Assembly: GCF_000246855.1 (NCBI RefSeq)
Contig: NC_016609.1
Coordinates: 5,158,744 to 5,222,743, forward strand
Direction of reading: 5' to 3'
From: Niastella koreensis GR20-10
Lineage (GTDB): Bacteria; Bacteroidota; Bacteroidia; Chitinophagales; Chitinophagaceae
DNA length: 64,000 nucleotides
Part shown: positions 44,133 through 53,182 of the stretch, in pieces
Layout of the letters: each line of letters opens with the position of its first letter
How positions within the stretch are numbered: position 1 is the stretch's first letter
Notes under the pieces: generated by a model
Seen by the model: only the letters and a program-made list of their open reading frames with translations
What the model was told of the DNA's origin: nothing
Databases searched by the model: none
Translations under genes and position numbers: made by a program

Positions 44133-44876
44133 ATGAAGATCTTAGTTTGTATCAGCAAAACGCCGGATACCACGGCAAAAATAGCTTTCACCGATAACAA
44201 TACGAAATTTGCGCAGGACAACGTACAGTGGATCATTAATCCCTACGACGAATGGTATGCACTGGTTCGCGCTATTGAACTGAAAGAAAAGGATCCTGCT
44301 ACTGTTTTACATCTTATAAATGTTGGCGGCGCCGATGCCGAACCGGTTATCCGCAAGGCCCTGGCCCTTGGCGGCGATGAAGCCATCAGGGTAAATACCA
44401 CCAGCACGGATAGTTTTTACATTGCGTCGCAAATTGCTGAAGTGGCCAAACAAGGAAACTACGACCTGGTTTTTACCGGTAAAGAAACCATCGATTTCAA
44501 TGGGTCGTCCATTGGCGGTATGGTGGCCGAACTGCTGGATATGCCTTATGTATCGCTGGCTGTAAAATTTGAATTAAATGGCACTACCGCTATCATCACC
44601 CGCGAAATTGAAGGCGGTGAAGAAGTTTGTGAGGTAAATTTACCCGTGGTAGTTAGCTGCCAGAAGGGAATGGCCGAACAAAGGATCCCCAACATGAAGG
44701 GTATAATGGGCGCCCGCACCAAACCTTTAAAAGTGCTGGAACCCGCTGCTGCCGATGCCCTCACCACAGTGGCCAGTTTTGAATTACCACCAGCCAAAGC
44801 AGGCGTTAAACTGATCCCTGCCGATAACCCGGCCGAACTGGTGCGGTTACTCCATGAGGAAGCGAAAATAATCTAA
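44133..44876 (+). CDS. etfB: electron transfer flavoprotein subunit beta
   Basis: A 247-residue beta subunit. The start at 44133 (MKILVCISKTPDT) is the family N-terminus; the frame's extension to 44094 is not. ETF carries electrons from acyl-CoA dehydrogenases to the quinone pool. VFTGKETIDFNGSSIGGMVA and VSCQKGMAEQRIPNMKGIMG are the nucleotide-binding and family motifs. The stop codon TAA overlaps the word-repeat element that fills the gap to etfA. Confidence 0.95.
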   Translation: MKILVCISKTPDTTAKIAFTDNNTKFAQDNVQWIINPYDEWYALVRAIELKEKDPATVLHLINVGGADAEPVIRKALALGGDEAIRVNTTSTDSFYIASQIAEVAKQGNYDLVFTGKETIDFNGSSIGGMVAELLDMPYVSLAVKFELNGTTAIITREIEGGEEVCEVNLPVVVSCQKGMAEQRIPNMKGIMGARTKPLKVLEPAAADALTTVASFELPPAKAGVKLIPADNPAELVRLLHEEAKII

Positions 44877-45019
44877 TGGGCTGATGTGCTAATTAGCTAA
44901 TGGGCTAAACGTCGCACACTTCAGGACCCAGTTCTTTATTCAACAAACCTATTATGCTAGTGTACTAAAAATTGCTTGCTTTCCATTAGCACATTAGCAT
45001 ATTATCAAATTAGCAGATT
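44873..45019. repeat. short-word repeat element filling the etfB-etfA gap
   Basis: Left arm CTAATGGGCTGATGTGCTAA and more (44873-44908) is built of GCTAAT words; the right arm (44983-45019) is built of the complementary ATTAGC words. The spacer between is about 75 bases of unique sequence. The left edge contains the etfB stop, and the right edge ends exactly at the etfA start codon. Confidence 0.88.
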
Positions 45020-45985
45020 ATGGTTTTAGTATTCATAGATCAGGCCGATGGCCATGTAAAAAAAGCCTCTTACGAGGTATTAAGTTACGGCGCTAAAGTA
45101 GCAGAACAATTGGGCACTACTGCCGAAGGGGTAGTGTTGGGCGCTGTGGCAGCCGACCAGTTATCGGCACTAGGTAAATATGGGGTAAAAAAGATACATC
45201 ATGTGGCTAATGATACCCTTAATCACTTCGATGCACAGGTTTTTACCAATGTAATTGCCCAGGTGGCGCAAGCTGCGGGTTCAAAAGTGATTATATTCTC
45301 CAACAACGTAGATGGTAAAGCTATTGCTCCCCGCCTCAGTGCCCGCCTTAAAGCCGGACTGGTACCTGGCGCTGTGGCTTTGCCGGATACTGCCAACGGT
45401 TTTACCGTAAAGAAAAACGTTTTTTCAGGTAAGGCTTTTGCAAATCTTACCATCAATTCAGATATAAAGATCATTACCCTCAACCCCAATTCGTACCAGG
45501 TGGTTGAAGGCAGCGGATCTGCTGAAGTGGTGCCATTTAACGCAACAGTTAATGCACCAAAAGTGAAAATAAAAGCGGTAAACAAGGCCAGTGGCGAGGT
45601 ACCATTAAGCGAAGCCGAAGTGGTAGTAAGCGGCGGCCGGGGTTTAAAGGGCCCCGACAACTGGGGGTTGATCGAAAACCTGGCCCATGCACTGGGTGCT
45701 GCCACCGCCTGTAGCCGTCCGGTAGCGGATGAGCATTGGCGCCCGCACCACGAACATGTTGGACAAACCGGTCTTACTATTGCGCCTAATTTATATATTG
45801 CAGTCGGCATTTCGGGCGCCATACAACATCTGGCCGGAGTGAACCGAAGCAAGGTGATTGTGGTTATAAATAAGGACCCCGAAGCCCCCTTCTTTAAAGC
45901 GGCCGATTATGGTATTGTGGGTGATGCGTTTGAAGTAATACCCAAAATAACGGAAGCGGTAAAAAAGCTGAAAGGAATGGCATAA
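45020..45985 (+). CDS. etfA: electron transfer flavoprotein subunit alpha
   Basis: A 321-residue alpha subunit with the C-terminal FAD-binding part (about 195-315): VVSGGRGLKGPDNWGLIENL, then RPVADEHWRPHHEHVGQTG, then IAVGISGAIQHLAG. It forms a heterodimer with EtfB. The gene starts right at the right arm of the repeat element. Confidence 0.95.
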   Translation: MVLVFIDQADGHVKKASYEVLSYGAKVAEQLGTTAEGVVLGAVAADQLSALGKYGVKKIHHVANDTLNHFDAQVFTNVIAQVAQAAGSKVIIFSNNVDGKAIAPRLSARLKAGLVPGAVALPDTANGFTVKKNVFSGKAFANLTINSDIKIITLNPNSYQVVEGSGSAEVVPFNATVNAPKVKIKAVNKASGEVPLSEAEVVVSGGRGLKGPDNWGLIENLAHALGAATACSRPVADEHWRPHHEHVGQTGLTIAPNLYIAVGISGAIQHLAGVNRSKVIVVINKDPEAPFFKAADYGIVGDAFEVIPKITEAVKKLKGMA

Positions 45986-46069
45986 ATTAACCTGGTATAT
46001 TCAATGAAATGAGGCTAAAGGAATTGGGCTCATTTTTTGAATAAAAACCCTTAGTTTCGTGCTTTCGTT

Positions 46070-46666
46070 ATGAAGAAAATAGAATTGGAAATAGTTGCCT
46101 TATCACACAGCATAACACAAACTCATTCATATGCTGTGGTGCTAGGAGAAGTAAACGGGTTGCGTCGCCTTCCCATTGTAATTGGTGGTTTTGAGGCGCA
46201 GGCGATAGCGGTGGCTTTGGAAAAAATGCATCCAAGTCGTCCGCTTACGCATGACCTGATGAAAAATTTCATGAATGCCTTTAATATTGATCTTCAGGAG
46301 ATCGTGATCTGCGATCTGCAGGAAGGCATTTTCTATTCTAAGCTTATTTGTGTAAGTGAACACGATACTGTAGAAATTGATTCCAGAACATCCGATGCGC
46401 TGGCCCTGGCTGTGCGCTTCGGATGTCCTATATATACTTACGATAATATTCTCGAAAGCGCTGGTATTTTGATGGAAGACCCATCGGGCAAGAAAAAACA
46501 GCCCCGCGAAGCCGTGGCCGCTGAATCTGCTGCTGGTACCGACGACTTAAAAACACTGACCCTGGATGAGTTGAACACCTTACTGAACGAGGTGCTGGAA
46601 CAGGAAGATTACATCCGGGCCATCGCCATCCGCGATGAGATCAACAGTCGCAAACGCAGGGGATAG
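46070..46666 (+). CDS. bifunctional nuclease (BFN) family protein with UVR motif
   Basis: A 198-residue protein. The BFN/DUF151 domain (about 5-135) includes GLRRLPIVIGGFEAQAIAVA and SRTSDALALAVRFGCPIY. The C-terminal 35 residues (LDELNTLLNEVLEQEDYIRA) form a UvrB/UvrC-type motif. Described members have DNase and RNase activity. The next gene, ispE, follows within a few bases. Confidence 0.9.
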   Translation: MKKIELEIVALSHSITQTHSYAVVLGEVNGLRRLPIVIGGFEAQAIAVALEKMHPSRPLTHDLMKNFMNAFNIDLQEIVICDLQEGIFYSKLICVSEHDTVEIDSRTSDALALAVRFGCPIYTYDNILESAGILMEDPSGKKKQPREAVAAESAAGTDDLKTLTLDELNTLLNEVLEQEDYIRAIAIRDEINSRKRRG

Positions 46667-46670
46667 AAAC

Positions 46671-47573
46671 TTGATAGTATTTCCAAATTGTAAGATCAAT
46701 CTCGGGCTTCATGTTGTTAGCAAACGTGAAGATGGTTACCACAGCCTGGAAACCATTTTTTACCCGTTGCCTTTAAGGGATGCGTTGGAAGTGGTGAAGG
46801 CAGACGGCCCTCCTACGCAAAAGCTTCGGCGGGCAAGGCAGACGGCAGACAATCGTGAATCGGCAATCGTGGATCGGCAATCGACAGAACAATCCGGGCC
46901 GGTCGGGCTTCACTTAAGCGGTCTGATTGTGCAGGGTTTGACAGCAGATAATCTCTGCGTTAAAGCTTACAACTTACTCAAGAAAGATTTTCCTCAACTA
47001 GGTGACATCGAACTATACCTGCACAAGGCTATTCCTATGGGCGCCGGACTGGGTGGCGGTTCTGCCGATGGCGCTTTTACCCTATCAGCACTCAACGAGA
47101 AATTTCAATTGAACCTAAGCAGCGAAAAGCTGTTGGATTATTCCCTACAATTAGGCAGTGACTGTCCCTTCTTTATCATCAACAAACCCTGCTATGCAAC
47201 AGGCCGCGGCGAATTGCTGCAAAGCATACCACTGGATCTGAGTACTTATTCATTCCTGGTAGTGCATCCAGGAGTACACATCAATACAGGCTGGGCTTTT
47301 TCACAACTCTCCCCTGCCCCATCACCACAACCTTTACCCGAAATCATTCAACAACCGGTAGCCAGCTGGCGTAATAACCTCAACAACGATTTTGAAGCGC
47401 CGGTTTGTAAACATCATCCAGCCCTGCAAGCCATCAAAGATGCATTGTATGATGCGGGCGCCCTCTATGCCTCCATGACGGGCAGCGGCTCCTGTTTCTA
47501 TGGCATATTTCCTAAAAATCAACTTCCTGCCCTGCAATGGCCTGCCCAATACGCTGTATTTGAGGTGAAATAA
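46671..47573 (+). CDS. ispE: 4-diphosphocytidyl-2-C-methyl-D-erythritol kinase with in-frame repeat insertion
   Basis: A GHMP kinase of the MEP isoprenoid pathway (300 residues). The N-terminus IVFPNCKINLGL fits a TTG start at 46671; the ATG at 46635 lies inside the preceding gene in another frame. The ATP-binding motif PMGAGLGGGSADGA is intact, as is the C-terminal TGSGSCFYG. Between about residues 46 and 78 an extra stretch (QKLRRARQTADNRESAIVDR and more) interrupts a region that is normally short. The insertion comes from word repeats like those of tilS. Confidence 0.92.
   Translation: MIVFPNCKINLGLHVVSKREDGYHSLETIFYPLPLRDALEVVKADGPPTQKLRRARQTADNRESAIVDRQSTEQSGPVGLHLSGLIVQGLTADNLCVKAYNLLKKDFPQLGDIELYLHKAIPMGAGLGGGSADGAFTLSALNEKFQLNLSSEKLLDYSLQLGSDCPFFIINKPCYATGRGELLQSIPLDLSTYSFLVVHPGVHINTGWAFSQLSPAPSPQPLPEIIQQPVASWRNNLNNDFEAPVCKHHPALQAIKDALYDAGALYASMTGSGSCFYGIFPKNQLPALQWPAQYAVFEVK
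46803..46904. repeat. word-repeat insertion inside ispE, in frame
   Basis: The plus strand has GGCAGACGGCAGAC followed by varied AATCGTG/AATCGGC words to about 46884, preceded by CTACGCAAAAGCTTCGGCGG. The same GGCAGACGGC word is in tilS and at 26525, and the AATCGTG words match the CGTGAAT block of tilS. The frame stays open. Confidence 0.88.
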
Positions 47574-47793
47574 ATTGATTATCTTTGCACAAATAGCTTT
47601 TGTTATCCATTACAAAGTCTACATACCACACTTTCTTCATTACAACCTCGATTTTCTGAATCATCGAAGGTAATTAATCCTGTCCCGGCGTTGCCGGGGC
47701 GTTACTGGCATGTCCCTATGCCTGTTTGGTCAACCTTTTACGATATATTTTATTGGTCTTACGGCTTATTTATAATTTATTATTACCCCTTTT

Positions 47794-49020
47794 ATGGTGT
47801 CTACTTTATCAGAAAAAACAAAGCATTATCTCGATCTTGAAGAGCAATATGGCGCTCACAATTATCATCCCCTGCCCGTGGTGCTGGAAAAAGGTGAAGG
47901 CGTGTACGTATGGGATGTTGATGGCAAACGCTATTATGATTTCCTGAGTGGTTATTCAGCCGTAAACCAGGGACACTGCCACCCAAAGATCATTGCGGCT
48001 TTTATGTTACAGGCCCAGCAACTGACACTTACATCAAGAGCATTTTATAACAACGCCCTGGGCGAATATGCCGAGTTCATCACCAACTATTTTGGTTTTG
48101 ATAAAGTGCTGCCCATGAACACCGGGGTTGAAGCAGTTGAAACAGCCATAAAACTCTGCCGACGCTGGGGCTATGCCGTAAAAGGCATCCCTGAAAACAA
48201 GGCTACCATTATTGTATGTAGCGAAAATTTTCATGGCCGTACCAGTACTGTCATTTCATTCAGCACCGACCCCTCTTCACGCAACCAGTTCGGTCCGTAT
48301 ATGCCGGGCTTTACGGTTATTCCTTACAACGACCTGCCAGCGCTGGAAAAAGCATTACAGGACCCCAATGTAGCGGGCTTCCTGGTAGAACCAATTCAGG
48401 GCGAAGCCGGTGTAGTATTGCCCGCCGACGGTTATCTGTCGCGCGCGAAACAATATTGCGAAGCAGCTAATGTGTTGTTCATAGCCGATGAAATACAAAC
48501 CGGCCTCTGCCGTACCGGGCTGATGCTGGCCTGCGACCATGACAAGGTGCAACCGGATATTTTAATCCTGGGCAAAGCATTAAGTGGTGGTACTGTTCCT
48601 GTTTCGGCTGTATTGGCAAATGATCCAATCATGTTAACCATTCGCCCCGGCGAGCACGGTTCAACCTACGGTGGTAATCCGCTGGCATGCCGTGTGGCCG
48701 TTGAATCGCTTCGGGTTTTAAAAGAAGAGAACATGGCTGCCAATGCTATGGCCATGGGTGAATTATTAAGAAAAGAATTACAGGCGTTGGCCTCTCCTTA
48801 TATTTCCGTTGTTCGCGGCAAAGGTTTGCTGAACGCAATTGTAATTGATCATGCTGATAAGAACGCGGCCTGGAATTTATGTTTAACTTTAAAAGACAAT
48901 GGGCTGCTGGCCAAGCCTACGCATGGTGATAAGATCCGTTTTGCGCCACCGTTAATAATTAACCGTGACCAGATCATGGAGTGTGTTCAGATCATAAAAA
49001 AGAGCCTGGAAAGTTTATAA
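47794..49020 (+). CDS. rocD: ornithine aminotransferase
   Basis: A 408-residue class-III PLP aminotransferase converting ornithine to glutamate semialdehyde. [48 protein letters not shown] and the PLP lysine Lys261 in LGKALSGG are visible. The upstream 220 bases contain a small CCCGGC hairpin (47684-47698) but no gene. A VIT1-type gene follows after three bases. Confidence 0.95.
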   Translation: MVSTLSEKTKHYLDLEEQYGAHNYHPLPVVLEKGEGVYVWDVDGKRYYDFLSGYSAVNQGHCHPKIIAAFMLQAQQLTLTSRAFYNNALGEYAEFITNYFGFDKVLPMNTGVEAVETAIKLCRRWGYAVKGIPENKATIIVCSENFHGRTSTVISFSTDPSSRNQFGPYMPGFTVIPYNDLPALEKALQDPNVAGFLVEPIQGEAGVVLPADGYLSRAKQYCEAANVLFIADEIQTGLCRTGLMLACDHDKVQPDILILGKALSGGTVPVSAVLANDPIMLTIRPGEHGSTYGGNPLACRVAVESLRVLKEENMAANAMAMGELLRKELQALASPYISVVRGKGLLNAIVIDHADKNAAWNLCLTLKDNGLLAKPTHGDKIRFAPPLIINRDQIMECVQIIKKSLESL

Positions 49021-49023
49021 GCG

Positions 49024-49710
49024 ATGGAACATCACGAAGAACATTTAGAAAGCGCCGCCTGGCTTACTGATATTGTTATTGGAATGAGCGACGGACTCAC
49101 CGTACCTTTTGCCCTGGCTGCAGGATTAAGCGGCGCCGTTAGTTCAACCGGCATTATCATCATTGCCGGCATTGCTGAAATTGCCGCCGGTTCCATTGCC
49201 ATGGGACTGGGCGGTTACCTCGCCGGCAAAACCGAAATAGATCATTATAACAGTGAGCTGAAGCGTGAATACAGAGAGGTGGAACAGGTGCCTGAAAAGG
49301 AGAAAGAAGAAGTGCGGGAGTTTTTTGAACATTTAGGTTTAAGTGAAGACATCCAAAAACGAGCGGTAGAAGAAATAGCGAGGGACAAACAAAAATGGGT
49401 CGACTTCATGATGAAGTATGAGTTGGGATTGGATAAACCCGATCCAAAACGCGCCACCAAATCTGCTATGAATATCGGTTTATCATATGTGGTGGGTGGC
49501 TTAGTACCACTGAGCCCCTACTTCTTTATCAGTACACCGGTAGAAGCGTTGAAGATATCCGTACTGGTTACGCTGATTTGCCTGTTTATATTCGGCTATT
49601 TCAAAAGCCGTATGACGGGCATTCATCCATGGGCCGGCGCTTTGCGTGTAATGCTTATTGGTGCAGTTGCAGCGGGGGCTGCTTTTGGAGTGGCGAAGAT
49701 ATTCCAATAA
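49024..49710 (+). CDS. VIT1/CCC1-family iron/manganese transporter
   Basis: A 228-residue membrane protein of the VIT family. The front motif DIVIGMSDGLTVPFALAAGL and the second-helix glycines, plus a cytoplasmic helical loop (about 85-140, rich in Glu/Lys, which binds metal in relatives) and three C-terminal helices, are as expected. It likely exports iron or manganese from the cytoplasm. It is three bases from rocD. Confidence 0.9.
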   Translation: MEHHEEHLESAAWLTDIVIGMSDGLTVPFALAAGLSGAVSSTGIIIIAGIAEIAAGSIAMGLGGYLAGKTEIDHYNSELKREYREVEQVPEKEKEEVREFFEHLGLSEDIQKRAVEEIARDKQKWVDFMMKYELGLDKPDPKRATKSAMNIGLSYVVGGLVPLSPYFFISTPVEALKISVLVTLICLFIFGYFKSRMTGIHPWAGALRVMLIGAVAAGAAFGVAKIFQ

Positions 49711-49742
49711 AGAAATTTGTATATTAGTGGGAAGAAAGAGCA

Positions 49743-49820
49743 ATGGACGACAGCAAAAAACGCTATACCCTTGAGGAGTTTCAACAAATGGAAAAAGATC
49801 CTGGTGTAGAATATCAGTAA
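49743..49820 (+). pseudogene. 25-residue stub, possibly Uma2-type (DUF820) N-terminus
   Basis: An open frame MDDSKKRYTLEEFQQMEKDP followed by GVEYQ and a stop. The KRYTLEEFQQM pattern resembles the first residues of Uma2-family proteins, which are far longer; no continuation is seen. It could be a gene relic or a chance small frame. Confidence 0.3.
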
Positions 49821-49859
49821 CATTGCCAAAGAGGTTAAATAAGTCTATCTATTACTCTA

Positions 49860-50270
49860 TTACTTCTTCGGCTCCTCATTCAATTTCATATCGGGAAACA
49901 GCGCCATTGCCATCATCAATGCTGCAGATACGAGCATGATCCACAAACCTGCTAATTTGTCGGGACAAATTCCGCGGTAACAACCGGAATACATGATAAA
50001 ACTTTTTATGGCGTAGGCTAAAACGAGGGCGCAAATAAACATATTCCAACGTTTGGCCCATACCCGCTGGATGGCAAAAAACACAATGGTAATAATTGAC
50101 ATCCACACAAATACATACCCGGGCTTACCATAAACATTATTTTCGGTAAAGAAACCGGTAAAATTCTTATTCAGGTCGGGATGGTAGGTCCAGGGTAAAA
50201 AACCAGCAATTACCAGAAGTATAGAAGCCGCAATACCAATCCATTGAGAATATTTCATAGCCGCAAACAT
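49860..50270 (-). CDS. four-helix membrane protein of unknown function
   Basis: A 136-residue membrane protein with helices at about residues 8-25, 50-70, 78-95 and 108-125. A loop around ICPDK with a few cysteines (MYSGCYRGICPDK) is the only marked feature. The ATG at 50258 (MKYSQW) is an alternative start. No family recognised. It is downstream of the MFS gene, 13 bases away. Confidence 0.65.
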   Translation of the reverse strand: MFAAMKYSQWIGIAASILLVIAGFLPWTYHPDLNKNFTGFFTENNVYGKPGYVFVWMSIITIVFFAIQRVWAKRWNMFICALVLAYAIKSFIMYSGCYRGICPDKLAGLWIMLVSAALMMAMALFPDMKLNEEPKK

Positions 50271-50283
50271 ACTACATTACCTG

Positions 50284-51531
50284 TTACAGCGTACTGATCA
50301 TCTCCACATCTTCCTGTTCCACCGCATTTTGCCGGGCCTTCAGACAAATAATCTTTCTTCCCACCAGTAAAACAGTCAGTGCACCTGTAGCGCAACAGGC
50401 CATTACACCCGTCATAGGCAGGGCTGTATTATTCTGGAACACACTAACCAGGGCCGAAGTACAGGCCCCTATACTCATTTGTATGCCGCCCAGCAAGGCA
50501 GATGCACTGCCCGCATTATGGCCAAAAGGCGCCAAAGAAAGCGCTGAAGCGTTGGGAAACGTAAAACCCTGGCAACACAAAAAAAGAAAGATGAGAAAAA
50601 TGGTAATGAACAGCTCGCTAAAACCAAGGAGCGTAAGCGTCACCATTACCAGTCCGACAAAGGTTTGACAAGCCAGCGCTATTCTAATGATCTGTTCGCT
50701 GGTATACGTTCGTAACAGCACGCTGTTGATCTGGCTGGAGCCGATCAGTCCCATGGCGATCAGCGCAAAGATCCACCCGTATTGTTTTTCACTTACATGA
50801 AAAAGATCCATGAATACCGAAGGCGATCCACTAATATAGGCATACATCCCCGCTGCTGAAATGGAAGCAGTTAAGGCATAGGTATAAAACTGCGGATGCA
50901 CAATGATGCTGGTAAAACTTTTGATTATTGGCCTGGGTTTCAGGGAAAAATTGGGATCAGGTTTCTTACTTTCCGGCAGTAAAAAATAAATACCGGCCAA
51001 AATGAATGCGTTCACGATCATCAGCAAGGCAAATACCCAGCGCCAGCCTAAGATGGCAGTAACATAACCACCGGCTGTAGGCGCCACAATAGGCGATACC
51101 GCCACCACCAGCATGAGGGTAGAAAATACTTTGGCATTCTCTTTTACTTCAAACAGATCACGCACCATGGCGCGGGCAGCCACCATACCCACACAGCCTC
51201 CCAGGGCTTGTAACAATCGTAAAGCGATCAATGCCTGTACCGAAGCCGCCAGGGCACAACCCAGTGAAGCCAGCAAATAAATGGTAAGCCCTGCATACAA
51301 AGGTTTTTTGCGGCCATACCGCTCCAGCAATGGTCCATAAATAAATTGACCCGCAGAAATGCCAATAAAAAAGCTGGAGAGCGATAACATTACCTGCGAC
51401 ACCGTGGTATGCAGCCCCTTTGCAATATCGGGGAAGGCCGGCAGGTACATATCAATAGAAAATGGCCCAATGGCCGTTAATAAGCCGAGAATGAGAATCA
51501 GGTAAAACCGGTTGGTGGGTTTGTCGTTCAT
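50284..51531 (-). CDS. Bcr/CflA-type multidrug efflux MFS transporter
   Basis: A 415-residue transporter with 12 predicted helices. The first-loop motif FIGISAGQFIYGPLLERYGR-like sequence and RLLQALGGCVGMVAARAMVR are characteristic of the Bcr/CflA drug-resistance subfamily. Substrates are unknown. Confidence 0.92.
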   Translation of the reverse strand: MNDKPTNRFYLILILGLLTAIGPFSIDMYLPAFPDIAKGLHTTVSQVMLSLSSFFIGISAGQFIYGPLLERYGRKKPLYAGLTIYLLASLGCALAASVQALIALRLLQALGGCVGMVAARAMVRDLFEVKENAKVFSTLMLVVAVSPIVAPTAGGYVTAILGWRWVFALLMIVNAFILAGIYFLLPESKKPDPNFSLKPRPIIKSFTSIIVHPQFYTYALTASISAAGMYAYISGSPSVFMDLFHVSEKQYGWIFALIAMGLIGSSQINSVLLRTYTSEQIIRIALACQTFVGLVMVTLTLLGFSELFITIFLIFLFLCCQGFTFPNASALSLAPFGHNAGSASALLGGIQMSIGACTSALVSVFQNNTALPMTGVMACCATGALTVLLVGRKIICLKARQNAVEQEDVEMISTL

Positions 51532-51596
51532 CGGTGCAAAGCTACAAATATTAAAGATGAGCCGTCCACCAGTTAGCGAACGACCTCCTTTAAAAA

Positions 51597-52120
51597 TTAT
51601 TCTGCTATAAACACCGAGCGGTTGGCCCCATTGCTGAACTCCACCTCATTGCGGTTGTTTGACAGGTTGGCATTGGAGACCATGATATTCGTTCTTGTCG
51701 CCATTGATGCTAAATACCACCCCTTCATTGGGCGAATATTTAAAACCATTCAGGGTAATTGATTGAAATCTTTTGTAAACAGCAGGATGGCATCCCTGTC
51801 CAGGTGCAGGTTTACATTGCTTTTCACTTCAACCGGACCTGTTAACCAAATGCCACCGGGAATCAACACTATGCCACCACCTTTTCACTGCAGGTACTAA
51901 TAGCTTTGTTGATGGAATTTGTATTCAGTGTAAGTCCATCTGCAACCGAGCCAAACTGTACAATATTAAATGTATCTGTATTAAAAACGGGCTGCTCAAC
52001 GCCAGGCAGATTGCTCCATGAAAAGGTTTCTTTCTCTTTACTGGTTTGTCCATGCAGGAAGGCAACCGGTAAACATACCATTGCCATAATACCTGATACG
52101 ATCTTGTTTTTTTTCATCAT
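51597..52120 (-). pseudogene. frameshifted, truncated GH28 polygalacturonase-like gene
   Basis: Starts with a good signal peptide (MMKKNKIVSGIMAMVCLPVA) and the GH28/pectinase head FNIVQFGSVADGLTLNTNSI. A one-base frameshift at GGTGGT then passes to GIVLIPGGIWLTGPVEVKSN and VNLHLDRDAILLFTKDF. A second shift gives TLNGFKYSPNEGVVFSINGD and a third the ending NANLSNNRNEVEFSNGANRS before a stop. The catalytic core (about 300 residues) is missing. Confidence 0.8.
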
Positions 52121-52142
52121 AATCACCATAAAGACCGGTTTC

Positions 52143-52332
52143 AATAACCGAAATTTTGTGAAAGGTTTGGATTCACATCGCGCTGGGTTTGTGGGATCGG
52201 CATCAACTCCGTCTTCCCTGCGGTAAAGCCCATTGCGAATGAATTGGTAAATGTCAACTGACTGCTTCCTCCTAACCACCAGGGAAGAACCGGAGAATTC
52301 GTGACAAACCGGATTTCTCCTTCACTGATGAG
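52143..52332 (-). pseudogene. C-terminal remnant of a SusD-family gene
   Basis: The minus strand reads LISEGEIRFVTNSPVLPWWL, then TAGKTELMPIPQTQRDVNPN and LSQNFGY before a stop, which is the typical end of SusD/RagB proteins (PIPQxERDxNPxLxQNPGY). Upstream the frame is lost within a few codons. It directly precedes the GH28 relic, so both derive from one former polysaccharide-utilization locus. Confidence 0.82.
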
Positions 52333-52340
52333 CTTACTAA

Positions 52341-52606
52341 CTTAGCAGTACAAACTAACCGTTAACCATAGCCTTCCCGTAAGAAGGCGTTCTTATCCTT
52401 CAGGTTTCCTGTTCTTTGCCCGGGTTTTTATGTGTGTAACAACGAGGTTCAGGTAAACCGAAAGGGTCGCTTAACCGCGATCCTTTTTTAACAAATCATA
52501 AAGAGACTTTGTGTCAAACTATTATAAACTGGCCAACAACTCGTTAGTGTTTTGTGAGTTATCGCTATATTCCTTATCCGGCCCCGACTAAAGTCGGGGC
52601 TTTTTA
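52341..52606 (+). ncRNA. candidate non-coding RNA region with three hairpins
   Basis: No gene is visible in this stretch, but three hairpins follow one another: GCCTTC/GAAGGC (52371-52388), AAGGGTCGC/GCGATCCTT followed by TTTTT (52462-52489), and a strong terminator (52581-52606). Two terminator-like structures without an upstream plus-strand gene suggest one or two short transcripts. No known RNA family was recognised. Confidence 0.25.
52581..52606 (+). terminator. intrinsic terminator without an upstream gene
   Basis: A perfect 9-bp stem (GCCCCGACT with AGTCGGGGC) around a two-base loop, followed by TTTTTATTTT. No plus-strand gene precedes it. Confidence 0.75.
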
Positions 52607-52663
52607 TTTTGAGGAAGGAACAGCTTTTGCTTTAGTACCCTTATTCACTTAAAAAGAGTCACC

Positions 52664-53077
52664 ATGAAAAGAATCGTTTTATTGTTAGCGGTTACCTTTT
52701 TTACTTTTACTTTAGTTCATGCACAAAAGCCAGAGGTTATTACCAATAACAAGGCTGGCTGGCATAAGATCGGTAAAGCCAGCGTTGATTTTAAAACTGA
52801 CAAGGACAAATTTATAATTATTGGTAAGGACAGATACAAAGCGCTACAAGTGAAGGTAAAAGACGCCCCTGTGCATATGGAAAGCATGCAGGTAGCCTAT
52901 GAGGGTGGTGGAACAGAAGACGTTGCATTAAAAACACAATTCAAACCCGGTGGTGAAAGCAGAACTATCGAATTGAAGAATGGCAGCGCAGAAATTAAAA
53001 ATGTAACGTTTGTTTATCACACCGTCAATAACGCCAGTAACGAAAAAGCCGAAATAGAACTATGGGGCTTGAAGTAA
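52664..53077 (+). CDS. small secreted DUF2541-like protein
   Basis: A 137-residue protein with a signal peptide (MKRIVLLLAVTFFTFTLVHA-Q). The mature domain is all-beta: GWHKIGKASVDFKTDKDKF, ALQVKVKDAPVHMESMQVAY and a C-terminal VTFVYHTVN followed by AEIELWGLK. The layout resembles DUF2541 proteins, which are of unknown function. It ends at a terminator. Confidence 0.65.
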   Translation: MKRIVLLLAVTFFTFTLVHAQKPEVITNNKAGWHKIGKASVDFKTDKDKFIIIGKDRYKALQVKVKDAPVHMESMQVAYEGGGTEDVALKTQFKPGGESRTIELKNGSAEIKNVTFVYHTVNNASNEKAEIELWGLK

Positions 53078-53106
53078 TTTAATGTTGTCCGTGGTTTTTA
53101 ACAATA

Positions 53107-53138
53107 AATGAGCCCTGACGTAATTGTCAGGGCTCATT
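53107..53138. terminator. bidirectional terminator
   Basis: A perfect 13-bp stem (AATGAGCCCTGAC with GTCAGGGCTCATT) around a six-base loop, followed by TTATTTTTA on the plus strand. It lies between the convergent DUF2541-like and adaptor genes. Confidence 0.85.
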
Positions 53139-53182
53139 TTATTTTTATAGGCGTAGAAACAAATACACACTTATACCGGCCC

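Noticed and set aside
45223-45852. 209-codon minus-strand frame
   Set aside because: Antisense to etfA; no recognisable motif.
47705-47722. sigma-54-like sequence TGGCATG before rocD
   Set aside because: Distance between the GG and GC elements is 11 instead of 10 and no activator site is seen.
49743-49820. toxin-antitoxin small gene
   Set aside because: Only 25 codons, no partner gene; more likely a stub or chance frame.
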